Shown one piece after another: positions 45,028 through 53,936 of a stretch of DNA of 64,000 nucleotides. Every line of letters begins with the position of its first letter. Position 1 is the first letter of the stretch. The notes under the pieces are model-generated. The model made no database searches. It worked only from the letters and a program-made list of their open reading frames with translations, and was not told the origin of the DNA. Origin of the DNA: JALNYB01 sp963676235. Lineage in GTDB: Archaea > Thermoplasmatota > Thermoplasmata > Methanomassiliicoccales > Methanomethylophilaceae. Location: contig OY781044.1 of NCBI GenBank assembly GCA_963676235.1, positions 1,178,001-1,242,000 on the forward strand. The letters run 5' to 3'. The translations under genes were made by a program, and so were the position numbers.

Positions 45028-46617
45028 TCAATTAGCGTGTGTGACTTTTTCCATGAGTCCCTGAGACTCTTCTATGTCTGAATCAGACATCTGTAACTTG
45101 TTCTGAAGCTGATATTCGGTGTGCTGATCGAGGCAGTCCACGCATGCAACGAGAATACCCTCATCTGTGGCAGTGAACTTGACCATTATAGGTGTGCTTC
45201 TTGTAACTCCATCTGGTAGTTCCATCTCGAAATCACCGACGCTGTATCCGTCAATGAGTTCTGTTTTATTTCCACCATCGTTATTGGACGCAGAATCCTC
45301 ATAGATCTCTACTTTGATAGATGTCTGACCGTCATCCACAGGGTAATATGTCTTGATGGCCACAATGGGCAGTACTTCATTCCTGAATATGATGTTGGAG
45401 ATTTTCTCTTCGCCGTCATCATACATTGCTTTGATACCGAACGATTTACTGAGGACATTATGAACGAGGATTTCTCCCTTTTCAGGAACGTATTCTGTTC
45501 CGGTTGCTGCCGCAGCTGCAACTGCTGCCGCAGTGCTTCCATCCCACGAATAAGATTTGGAGAAGATGGCGGCACCCTTTGCGACCGATTGATCCGGATC
45601 ATAGATCTTGACGTCTGCCTCTGGATATTTCTTGCATATTCCGTCCTTGACTTGAGGCATTCTTGATGAGCCACCGACCAGGATGACCTCATCGATGTCT
45701 TTTATTGTGAATTCTTTCGTTGCGAGTGTTCTGTCGATGATCTCGAGCGTCGTCTGCATAAGGGGTGCTGTAGCGATTTCAAATTCCGATCTTGAAACGG
45801 AGTAGACGGCTTTTTTTCCGGCCGCAGTGAGTGTTCCTTTTGTGGATTCCGCTGTAGACAGTCTTTTCTTGATGGTCTCCGAATCAAGGACAAGTGTTTG
45901 TCTTACATCGTCATCCTCGTCGAGTTCATCTTGATCGATGCCGTTATCTTCACAAACTTTTTGTTTTATGATTTTTGTGATAGCTGCGTCCCAGTCTTTT
46001 CCTCCGAGGAGTCTTTCTCCGTCAGTTGCTACTGCGGTGAATGATGTTCCGTCGATCTCAAGGATGGTAACATCGAATGTTCCTCCTCCCAGGTCGTATA
46101 CTAGCACTCTTTTCTTGGAATCGGTTCCGCTTCCCAATCCGAAGGATATTGCTGCCGCAGTAGGCTCGTTGATGATCGTGACATCTTCAAGTCCTGCGAC
46201 CTTTCCCGCTGCTTTAGTTGCGTCTCTCTCGGTCTGCCCGAAGTATGCAGGACAGGTGATGACTGCTTTCTTGATCTCACAACCGTGGTTGTCATTGAAA
46301 TCATTGATCATTTTTCTGAGTATTGCGGCAGAAAGAGTGATTGGTGTGTATTTGTCACCGTCGACATCTACCTCATAATCGGTTCCGATCTGTCTTTTGA
46401 TAGCTGTGATGATCCTCTCAGGGGGATACATCATTGCCATATCTTTTGCAGGGGATCCGACGATGATCTCGCCGTTCTCATTGAAGAGAATTACCGACGG
46501 GGTTGTTTCCTCTTGTTCGAAGTTTTTTTCAACTACTGCTTCTCCATCTTCATTGATATATGCAAGGCACGAGTATGTTGTACCAAGGTCGATTCCGATT
46601 GTATATTCTCCAGCCAT
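45028..46617 (-). CDS. Hsp70/DnaK-like chaperone, short form
   Basis: 529 residues. The actin-like ATPase domain is complete: phosphate-1 GIDLGTTYSCLAY, connect-1 INEPTAAAISFG, phosphate-2 VYDLGGGTFDVT, and the adenosine motif LVGGSSRMPQV. The C-terminal part (about 380-529) covers only a substrate-binding beta domain and a shortened lid, so it lacks about 80-100 residues compared with DnaK (about 610). It is the last gene of a five-gene minus-strand operon whose other members include a GrpE-like protein and a J-like protein, i.e. a self-contained Hsp70 cycle separate from the housekeeping one (which I do not see here). Confidence 0.88.
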   Translation of the reverse strand: MAGEYTIGIDLGTTYSCLAYINEDGEAVVEKNFEQEETTPSVILFNENGEIIVGSPAKDMAMMYPPERIITAIKRQIGTDYEVDVDGDKYTPITLSAAILRKMINDFNDNHGCEIKKAVITCPAYFGQTERDATKAAGKVAGLEDVTIINEPTAAAISFGLGSGTDSKKRVLVYDLGGGTFDVTILEIDGTSFTAVATDGERLLGGKDWDAAITKIIKQKVCEDNGIDQDELDEDDDVRQTLVLDSETIKKRLSTAESTKGTLTAAGKKAVYSVSRSEFEIATAPLMQTTLEIIDRTLATKEFTIKDIDEVILVGGSSRMPQVKDGICKKYPEADVKIYDPDQSVAKGAAIFSKSYSWDGSTAAAVAAAAATGTEYVPEKGEILVHNVLSKSFGIKAMYDDGEEKISNIIFRNEVLPIVAIKTYYPVDDGQTSIKVEIYEDSASNNDGGNKTELIDGYSVGDFEMELPDGVTRSTPIMVKFTATDEGILVACVDCLDQHTEYQLQNKLQMSDSDIEESQGLMEKVTHAN

Positions 46618-46619
46618 TT

Positions 46620-47435
46620 TTATTCCTCTTTTTCATTTTTTACGGTTTTTTCTGAGAACTTATAGATGTTCACTCTTTCTTTGAAAAGAACGCGGCCGTT
46701 GTATTCGTATCCGTTTGATTTCCTTTCTGCTATCATACCATTCTTAGATTCATCATCGGTGGGTATGACATCGACGATCCTCTGATGCAATGTGTTTAAT
46801 TTATCGTATTTGAAAGGACCTATGAAGACGCCGCAGTCGGTAAGGATGTTCTCCATATCGACACCGTATGCTTCAAATGAATTCAATACATCCTTTGCTG
46901 AGAAAACATCGATCTTTTCATTCATGCCACTGCAGAGTTTGAAGAAATCCTCTCTCATCGTTGAGAGTTGTTCTAGCATTCCCATAAGTTTTCTATTTCC
47001 CATTTCAGAATTTTTCTTGTTGATGATCTCAAAATATTCTTTGAATTGCTCTTTAGATGTTATGCACGCGTTCATTTGTGCTTCCATTGTTTCGATCATT
47101 GTCTTAAGTTCTGATATTTCAGACTTCAGATAATCCACATCTTCGGAGTTTGTAGGATCATGGACAGGCATATCGGGGGGTGTCATCGGCTTTTCTATCT
47201 GAATCTCTCCGGAGACCATGATATCCTCTATCATTGGTTCTTCTTCGATCGGTTCTGTTGCTGAAGGTCCATCTGCGATTATCTGGTCTTCAATGATGAA
47301 TGCTTCTTTGATCTGATCTTCTATCGGTATTGTTGTTTTCTGAGGACTCTGTCCGTCGGAAGTGCTTCCGGAAGGACCGTTTGTAAGAAGTTGTTTGAAT
47401 CTCATGGTCGCGTTTCCTATTTTTTTGTTGCTCAT
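46620..47435 (-). CDS. GrpE-like coiled-coil protein
   Basis: 271 residues. The first 90 are acidic and disordered (repeats of PIEDQI/IIEDQI type), followed by a long coiled coil (about 97-160) and a helical segment, and the end has a GrpE beta-domain-like pattern: NGMIAERKSNGYEYNGRVLF, then KERVNIYKF. This corresponds to the GY.L.GRVLRPA.V.V motif of GrpE, the nucleotide exchange factor of DnaK. It ends 3 bases from the Hsp70 start, and its own start overlaps the GTPase stop (ATGA), so all three are translated together. The GrpE call is moderately sure. Confidence 0.72.
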   Translation of the reverse strand: MSNKKIGNATMRFKQLLTNGPSGSTSDGQSPQKTTIPIEDQIKEAFIIEDQIIADGPSATEPIEEEPMIEDIMVSGEIQIEKPMTPPDMPVHDPTNSEDVDYLKSEISELKTMIETMEAQMNACITSKEQFKEYFEIINKKNSEMGNRKLMGMLEQLSTMREDFFKLCSGMNEKIDVFSAKDVLNSFEAYGVDMENILTDCGVFIGPFKYDKLNTLHQRIVDVIPTDDESKNGMIAERKSNGYEYNGRVLFKERVNIYKFSEKTVKNEKEE

Positions 47436-48682
47436 TTCGTCATACCTCCGAAGTTATCGCAATTAAGTAGCCAGATAAATGGATCTTCCACTCTCATAGG
47501 AGATATTCCTCTGGCGAGTACGCTTCCCACAGGGTTGCTTCCGAGAGAAGACACTGCAAAATAGCAATACTGTTCGAATTCCTTTATAGTCTGTATGAAA
47601 TCATTGGATACTGCTCTGCGCATGTATTCTTCGATCTCAACGCTGATTTGTTCGAAATTAGCTCCATCGTACTTTCCATATTCACGTTCGATGTTCAGAG
47701 AGGAGTTCAATCCGAACAGGATTTTTGCTTCTTCTTCGTTCTCAGGTGATTTCATGAGCACATCGCTCTTCGTCAAGACGACGGCCAGCGGGATCTTGAT
47801 CTGATTTCTTATTTTGATCTTGTTGTTGGTGCGGATGATGTTCGATATATTGGCAAGCATATCTGCAACATTAGGTCCCGTGCTGGGTTTGTTGTCCATA
47901 TGTATTCTCGTATTGATGTACGGAATCTGCAACGGGTCTACAAGGAATACGATACCGGATGCACGCGAGATAAACGAATTCAGATTCAGTCCCATCATTT
48001 TGCTTGTGGAATCGAGGTCCTCTCCCGCAGTATCAAAGAATGCTAAGGTGTACACTTTAGGTGCATCCCCTTCTAGGAATCTCAGATAATATATCATGGG
48101 TTCTCTTGATTCTTTGCTGTCCTCATATGATAACGTAGGTTGAAGTTTTCTTCCTTCCTCGAATAATCTTTTGTAGTATACTCCACGATATTTAAGTGTG
48201 GTCCTGTCTGTCGCAGGGCTCATGGTGGCTCCGAATTCGGGCGAGAAGGAGTTTTTCAGCTGATTGATCAGTACTGCGATATAATGGCTTTTTCCGACTC
48301 CTTTAGGACCTAATACAACGAATACCGTGCTCCCCTCATCCTCAGCTCCCTGAGGGATAGGATTGTGACATACAGGACAGAGTCTTTTGTAAGCAGATCT
48401 GTTGCATATGTCGCATATTCCTGAGGAATTACGTACGATATGGTGCTTTGTTGTTATCGGATCCTCTCCTAGAGGGTCCTTTCCAAGGAATATCGTGTTC
48501 TCGATATCTATCTCTTCATCATCCTTTCCACAGCTATATTTTAATTTGTCCTTTTCGGAAAGACTTCTGAGGAACATTTTCGTACACGCGGGATTCGTAC
48601 ATTCGTAGTGTATCTTCTTCAAATCAATTGAGCTGAAACAGAAGGGACACGTGTATTCTAGATTTTCATCTTTCTTTGCCAT
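47432..48682 (-). CDS. Zinc-ribbon GTPase (TRAFAC/double-GTPase-like)
   Basis: 416 residues. A zinc-ribbon N-terminus (TCPFCFSS, ECTNPACTK, ICDICNRS, LCPVCHNPI) leads into a P-loop domain: Walker A VLGPKGVGKSHYIAVL (about residue 125), the G3-like DTAGED (LAFFDTAGEDLDS) and TKSD (AVVLTKSDVL). The TKSD box marks a GTPase of the TRAFAC class. It shares layout with the membrane GTPase at 41576. GGTGATCC lies before the ATG at 48682, which is preferred to the upstream start at 48742. In the operon it sits between the J-like protein and the GrpE-like protein, so it may couple GTP hydrolysis to the chaperone cycle. Confidence 0.78.
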   Translation of the reverse strand: MAKKDENLEYTCPFCFSSIDLKKIHYECTNPACTKMFLRSLSEKDKLKYSCGKDDEEIDIENTIFLGKDPLGEDPITTKHHIVRNSSGICDICNRSAYKRLCPVCHNPIPQGAEDEGSTVFVVLGPKGVGKSHYIAVLINQLKNSFSPEFGATMSPATDRTTLKYRGVYYKRLFEEGRKLQPTLSYEDSKESREPMIYYLRFLEGDAPKVYTLAFFDTAGEDLDSTSKMMGLNLNSFISRASGIVFLVDPLQIPYINTRIHMDNKPSTGPNVADMLANISNIIRTNNKIKIRNQIKIPLAVVLTKSDVLMKSPENEEEAKILFGLNSSLNIEREYGKYDGANFEQISVEIEEYMRRAVSNDFIQTIKEFEQYCYFAVSSLGSNPVGSVLARGISPMRVEDPFIWLLNCDNFGGMTK

Positions 48683-48686
48683 TGGA

Positions 48687-51600
48687 TCACCTATCCTTGT
48701 ATATCGGGTGTATGAATCTGAAAAGGTGGTAATCATCTTCATTCACGAAGAACATTCTTATCTTGCTGAGGTCGACCTTCGGTTTTGTGTGGAATGTTAT
48801 CAATGCTTTTCCTGCAGATAGTGTAATGGGTCCGTTGGATGTCCAAATGGATTCTCCATCCCAGATCTTGAGTGGAATTCCTTCATTCACACAAATGGCC
48901 GCCATCTGAGGCAGTTCTTTGACAGTGTAATCGGCATCGATGCTGATCAAGACTTTTGATTCTGTTTTTGTTGATTTATCCAAGGACATAGTGTACTTTA
49001 CTTTGGTGCATGATCCAGAATAAACATCAATGCTCATTCCGCGAGAATTCATCTTATCTCCAGACACATCATAGACGGCATATAGGGTGACAACTCTTTT
49101 TTTGGAGTTGCCCATCGAGATCCTGACCATCTTATCCGTGTTGTAAGCATTACGGCTTACAGTTATCTTTTCGGCATTGACATCATCCGGACCTAATGCA
49201 GGGGACGAATCCTTTACAACTATTATAGCAGATTCGGCGTCAGCAGGCCAGTTCATGGTTAGGTCGCAGTCTTTTCCGCTGAGTCTTTTCTCAACGTCCC
49301 TGAATGGTTTCAGGTTAGCGACCATTATATCCTTTCCTCTGATGGCGATCTTGCCTGCAGGGATCATAGGATAGATGTATTGAACTGCTCCATCGGAGAG
49401 CATGAATTTCATACCGTCATCGTAGACTTCTATGGGTTTTATCTCAGTCATCCATGAGTTTAGATCAGACACGGGGATGTTGCGTCCGAACATGGTGACT
49501 TTTTTAGGTGATGAGTATAGAATAACCTTCTCTTTGCTTTTCCACTTTGCAGTATAGGAGCCGTCGGCCTTGTTCCATCTGATCTCCATATCTCTGATGG
49601 GTTCAGGATATTTTACGGTTGTACATGAAAATGCAGAACCCATTGATCTTTCGGTCTTGTTCTTTCCCTTGTATTCGGCTACGAACAGATAATGGTATTT
49701 TATGTCGCCTTTGAGCCCATAATCATCTATTGTAGTAGATCCGTCTTGAGGAGTGATCTCCAATTCTTCGCCAGTACCAGCTTCAGTGGTGCCTTCTTTT
49801 CTCCAGATGCGTACTCTTGTGCAACCTTTAGGTTTTTCATAATTGATTTTGAGTCCGCCCTGCATTTGTTCGATAGTAACATTCTCGACCTCAACGAACA
49901 CGATAGCTGGGCCGCAGTTGGCCGATTCTCTGGACAGGATACCCCAACGTTTGGAATATACGGAATAATAGTAATCAATACCAGGTTCTGCCGTCTTGTC
50001 CAGGAATACGCTTCCAGGAAGTTCTGTTAGAGGTATTGTTTCCTCATCCACAGTAGGGAGTTTATCTTGTTCCCTGTAAACGCAGAATGTCATTCCGTTT
50101 CTGTTCTCAGGTATGGCGTATTTCAACAGTATCTTTCCGTCACGTACCTGTAAAGATGCATCTGCAGGTGATTCGGGTGGGAATTGAGATAGTTTGGATC
50201 TGGCCACAGGGTGGTCCGGGCATCTTTCTGCCGCGGATACGTAAATGGCCATGATCTTTTGTCTGTCTTCGGTAGACTCTGCTTCTTTGCAGAGTTCTTC
50301 TGCATCATTGATCCTTTGTATGGAATCTGTATATTTCTTCTTGAGTTCGAAATTATTATCGAATAATTTAGGGAAGTCTACGAGTGTATTCTCGCAGTAT
50401 TCTTTTGTTTCGCAATATTTTTTATATTTATAGGTTTGCTCGATATTTTTTATGGCTTTATCATATTTCAGAGAGACATTTCTGAGGTCTTGATTCAGAT
50501 TGTCTATGTTGGGATATGTTGCATAGACTTTTTTGATGTTTTTTAGATCTTCGTCAGCTTTGTTCACAAAGCCCGCTTCTAGATTTTCTTGGAATCTCTT
50601 TTCTAGTTCTTGGGCTTTTTTTAGTCCGCTCTGGAAATCGAAACCGCATTTGATACACGCACTGTTGCCTGACGATTGTTCAGTATTGCACTGAGGACAT
50701 TTTGTCTTGATGCTGAAACCACATATGCTACAGCATATTGCATTTCCATTCGCTTCCACTAATCCGCTGCAGTTCGGGCAGATAATAAGCTTGCTTTCTT
50801 TCGTTGAGAAGTTTGCAATGAATTTTTTCTTTACACAAAATTCTTCTAAGATCGCAATGGCCATGTCTTTGTCTACATTCGTGTCTTTAAGGAACATATT
50901 CAAGATATTATCGATATATTCCCTGGTGAACGGTTGGCTGTAGTCCTCTTCCATCATTTGCATTGCGGGAGCTAAGGCCTTTTTGCATTTTCCATATTTG
51001 ATAAGGCTTGAAAGATCCGTATCTGCAGATAACATGATTTTAAGTGCCCTTAATGACTGTATATACGAGTCCTGATCGGGCAGGATCTCACGTCTGACGC
51101 TACTGACCCTTTTTTCGCAGATATCGAACGCCGATCTGATGTCTGTGAACGAACTGCCATCTCTGAGAGGATTGAGTTTTATTTCAAGATCAGGATTCTG
51201 AATGATCCTGTTAAGAAGTTCCATCGGGGTGTCCGTGTCAACTTCTCTGATACCTTTGTATGTTGAATTGATTTTCTCGTTGACAACAGGAGGTACAGAT
51301 GTTTTCTTGATACCCGCAATGGCAATAAGGTCTTCTTTTGTGATTCCATCCCATTGGATCTTCTTTACAAGACTGTCGGCGGTTCCTGGGAGCAATACCC
51401 GGGAACCGTCGTGTAATACGATAGAATCCTTGTTGAGTTTTGATGCTTTCGCCTTTAGCTGTTTGCGGCCTTCGTCGAACTCTTTGGATCTCAAAACCGG
51501 GTCTTTCATGACCTTGCGCATATCTGGTACCATCTGGTAGTATGCACGGATCTGGAACCGGCGTTCCAGGTCGTTCTGTTTATCTCCACTGTCTTTTTCC

Positions 51601-51722
51601 CACTTTTTTTCTTTCGCTGCTATCTTTTTTTCGATAGCTTCGTAAGTGTAGGTGTTCTCCTTCATCGGATTCAATCCGATAAGGCGACAGTAGTTCTCTC
51701 TGTCATTGGGCGGCACTGACAT
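48687..51722 (-). CDS. Large J-like, zinc-ribbon, Fn3-like protein
   Basis: 1011 residues. Residues about 8-70 look like a J domain (NYCRLIGLNPM, then YEAIEKKIAAKEKKWEKD), but the HPD tripeptide that activates Hsp70 is absent. Zinc ribbons follow at about 315-360 (CPNCSG, CCSICGF, CPQCNTE, CIKCGFDF), then a helical coil (about 366-500) and several beta-rich domains of Fn3-like type (about 525-730) and a C-terminal beta tail. No catalytic site is visible. As the second gene of the Hsp70 operon it is the natural substrate-recognition or bridging partner. It starts 12 bases from the Hsp70-VWA stop. Confidence 0.7.
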   Translation of the reverse strand: MSVPPNDRENYCRLIGLNPMKENTYTYEAIEKKIAAKEKKWEKDSGDKQNDLERRFQIRAYYQMVPDMRKVMKDPVLRSKEFDEGRKQLKAKASKLNKDSIVLHDGSRVLLPGTADSLVKKIQWDGITKEDLIAIAGIKKTSVPPVVNEKINSTYKGIREVDTDTPMELLNRIIQNPDLEIKLNPLRDGSSFTDIRSAFDICEKRVSSVRREILPDQDSYIQSLRALKIMLSADTDLSSLIKYGKCKKALAPAMQMMEEDYSQPFTREYIDNILNMFLKDTNVDKDMAIAILEEFCVKKKFIANFSTKESKLIICPNCSGLVEANGNAICCSICGFSIKTKCPQCNTEQSSGNSACIKCGFDFQSGLKKAQELEKRFQENLEAGFVNKADEDLKNIKKVYATYPNIDNLNQDLRNVSLKYDKAIKNIEQTYKYKKYCETKEYCENTLVDFPKLFDNNFELKKKYTDSIQRINDAEELCKEAESTEDRQKIMAIYVSAAERCPDHPVARSKLSQFPPESPADASLQVRDGKILLKYAIPENRNGMTFCVYREQDKLPTVDEETIPLTELPGSVFLDKTAEPGIDYYYSVYSKRWGILSRESANCGPAIVFVEVENVTIEQMQGGLKINYEKPKGCTRVRIWRKEGTTEAGTGEELEITPQDGSTTIDDYGLKGDIKYHYLFVAEYKGKNKTERSMGSAFSCTTVKYPEPIRDMEIRWNKADGSYTAKWKSKEKVILYSSPKKVTMFGRNIPVSDLNSWMTEIKPIEVYDDGMKFMLSDGAVQYIYPMIPAGKIAIRGKDIMVANLKPFRDVEKRLSGKDCDLTMNWPADAESAIIVVKDSSPALGPDDVNAEKITVSRNAYNTDKMVRISMGNSKKRVVTLYAVYDVSGDKMNSRGMSIDVYSGSCTKVKYTMSLDKSTKTESKVLISIDADYTVKELPQMAAICVNEGIPLKIWDGESIWTSNGPITLSAGKALITFHTKPKVDLSKIRMFFVNEDDYHLFRFIHPIYKDR

Positions 51723-51734
51723 TCACCTCACAGA

Positions 51735-53786
51735 TCAGTTCTTGGTTCTAGGTTTTTCTTCTGAACTCTCGCGCATTCCCATTGAACCAGAACTGATCGC
51801 GGTTGCTATTGTGCTGAATGTTGTTCCCATTCCGTCGAGGGTTGTAAACATGGCGCCTTCTTCTACCGTTGCGATCTGCCTGAGGAATGATGTATCTGCA
51901 TCTGCGAATCCGATAGCCACTATTGCGATCCTGGCGTTTTTGAGAGCTATGGCTTCGCTTACAGCGAAGTCTCTCTTTCCCCAGATACCGTCAGTGAGAA
52001 CTATGACCATTTTTGCACCTGTTTTTCCGGAGAGCATCATCTGAGCAGTTCCTAATGGACTTCCGTCGGTACCTCTTCCTAAGATGTTGACCTTTAATTC
52101 CTCAAGGGAATCTATGATACTGTTGGTGTCAGGTGTCATATCCTTAAGGATTTTGACTTTATCACCGAATCCAACAAGTCCGAATTTGGTATTTTCATCA
52201 GCGACGCTTTTAATGAAATCTTTTATCGAGTTTTTGACATCATCAAGCGAGATCTTCATGCTTCTCGAGAGATCAACGCAGATGACGATATTCTTGGAGA
52301 TGGGCACATCGGAAGGCATGCTTCCTGGTACGTCATTCATCCACGAGATCTCCGCAGGAAGTTCTTCAGAGTTTACTTCCAATTGCTCTCCGTCCTGATA
52401 TGCAGATACCTGAACAACTCCATTTTCGTCATATGTGTATCCGATGTCTATCATGGCGCCGTTTCCGTTGTTGAAGAAGCCTGTAATGACAACTTTTGCC
52501 AGTACATAACAGTCCAGAGGGACTTTGCTTTCTCCTTGAAGTGTGTAGACTTCAATCTTATCAGTCAAGTTACCCTCACCGATTTTGAAAGATTTCTTGC
52601 ATGTGGTGGGAACTTTTGAGTTCCTTTTGATCATAATCTCATTGATATATTTTTTTCCATCAATACTGACTGACAATGCACCCAAGCTATGTGCAGTTAC
52701 ATCTGTGATCTGGACCTCTCTGAGTCCAGTGTTGTTGCTGCAATACAGCTCTGATGTGATCGCTGCTCCTTTTGCGACTGCAAGATCCGTATCTTCATGA
52801 GATACTACTTTTATTCCCGAGAGTTTTTCAAGGAATTTAGATACTTGAGGCATTCTTGTGGATCCGCCGACAAGAAGGATTTCATCGAGTTCAGACCACT
52901 GCATATTGAGGTCCGATAGAAGTTTTAAGCAGACATCCTTTGTTGCGTTGAGCAGGAACTGTGTTTTCGTATCGAATTGCTCACGCGTGAGTGTGTATTT
53001 GCCGACGTTACCGTCATATTTGACCTGAATAGGAACGCTTCCCGTTTTTGTTAGTACTTTTTTGTAATTTTCAGCTGCGACTATAAGTTCATTTTTCGCA
53101 GATTCATTCTCTCTGGGGTCTACACCGAATTCATCCATGAACTGTTCGCAGACATATTTCACGATAGCTGCGTCCCAGTCTTTTCCTCCGAGAATGTGGT
53201 CTCCATCTGTTCCGATTACTTGAATGTTGCCTTTGTTGATCTTTACAACAGTAGTATCGAAGGTTCCTCCACCCAGGTCATAGACCATGACGGTCTTATT
53301 TGTGGTGTGGTTGTATCCATACGAGATTGCAGCCGCGGTTGGTTCATTAATGATTTTCATTACTTTTACGCCACAGGATTCTCCTGCGCGAATTGTTGCT
53401 GTTCTTTGAAAATCGTTGAAGTAGGCAGGTACTGTTATAACGACTTCAGTGATTTTTTCTTTGAGTTGTGCTTCTGCATCAGAAATAAGTTGTTTAAGGA
53501 GCATTCCGGACAATTCTTCTGCCGTGTATACTTTTCCGTTTGCTTCTACAGTGAAACTATTGTCACCCATTCCGCGCTTGAATGAAGCTGCGATGATACC
53601 AACACCGCCGGCTTGCATGTCTTTCGCGTCTTCTCCTATCATAATCTCATTATTCTCTAGGAAACAAATGACAGATGGTGTCAGTTCTTTGCCGAAGCTG
53701 TTGTTTATAACTTCTGCTTTTGAAGAGGTCCTATCATATTTTGCAACTGTAGAGTACGTTGTTCCGAGGTCTATTCCTACCTTCAT
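51735..53786 (-). CDS. Hsp70-VWA fusion protein
   Basis: 683 residues. N-terminal Hsp70 ATPase (about 1-370: GIDLGTTYSTVAKY, INEPTAAAISYG, VYDLGGGTFDTT, LVGGSTRMPQV), a shortened substrate-binding beta domain (about 375-490), then a C-terminal VWA domain (about 500-670) with a full MIDAS: DLSRS (IVICVDLSRSMK), Thr in GRGTDGSPLG and Asp in VLTDGIWG. The VWA replaces the helical lid of DnaK. First gene of the operon. The ATG at 53786 follows GGGATGGGA at good spacing, so it is preferred to the ATG at 53798. VWA domains usually bind proteins through Mg2+, so a scaffold role is inferred. Confidence 0.88.
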   Translation of the reverse strand: MKVGIDLGTTYSTVAKYDRTSSKAEVINNSFGKELTPSVICFLENNEIMIGEDAKDMQAGGVGIIAASFKRGMGDNSFTVEANGKVYTAEELSGMLLKQLISDAEAQLKEKITEVVITVPAYFNDFQRTATIRAGESCGVKVMKIINEPTAAAISYGYNHTTNKTVMVYDLGGGTFDTTVVKINKGNIQVIGTDGDHILGGKDWDAAIVKYVCEQFMDEFGVDPRENESAKNELIVAAENYKKVLTKTGSVPIQVKYDGNVGKYTLTREQFDTKTQFLLNATKDVCLKLLSDLNMQWSELDEILLVGGSTRMPQVSKFLEKLSGIKVVSHEDTDLAVAKGAAITSELYCSNNTGLREVQITDVTAHSLGALSVSIDGKKYINEIMIKRNSKVPTTCKKSFKIGEGNLTDKIEVYTLQGESKVPLDCYVLAKVVITGFFNNGNGAMIDIGYTYDENGVVQVSAYQDGEQLEVNSEELPAEISWMNDVPGSMPSDVPISKNIVICVDLSRSMKISLDDVKNSIKDFIKSVADENTKFGLVGFGDKVKILKDMTPDTNSIIDSLEELKVNILGRGTDGSPLGTAQMMLSGKTGAKMVIVLTDGIWGKRDFAVSEAIALKNARIAIVAIGFADADTSFLRQIATVEEGAMFTTLDGMGTTFSTIATAISSGSMGMRESSEEKPRTKN

Positions 53787-53837
53787 TTCCCATCCCATTG
53801 CGTATAGCTATTATCTGTATAAAATACGTTGGAAATT

Positions 53838-53917
53838 GTCTACGAATTTCGTAGACAGTCTTTCGTTTTAAAAACAGATATGATTTTTAAAACGATTGTA
53901 TTACGAATTTCGTAGAG
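53838..53917. promoter_or_regulatory. Palindrome cluster upstream of the Hsp70-VWA operon
   Basis: Three nested or repeated symmetric elements lie in 80 bases: a perfect 9-1-9 palindrome GTCTACGAA-T-TTCGTAGAC (53838-53856), a perfect 12-9-12 inverted repeat TCGTTTTAAAAA...TTTTTAAAACGA (53863-53895), and a second TACGAA-T-TTCGTA copy (53902-53914). A TATA-like box for the operon (TATTTTATAC read on the minus strand, about 53819-53828) lies between the first palindrome and the ATG. This looks like a double operator, with the central repeat as terminator of the upstream transcript or as a third site. Confidence 0.65.
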
Positions 53918-53936
53918 CTATGACCAGCAGTAATTT

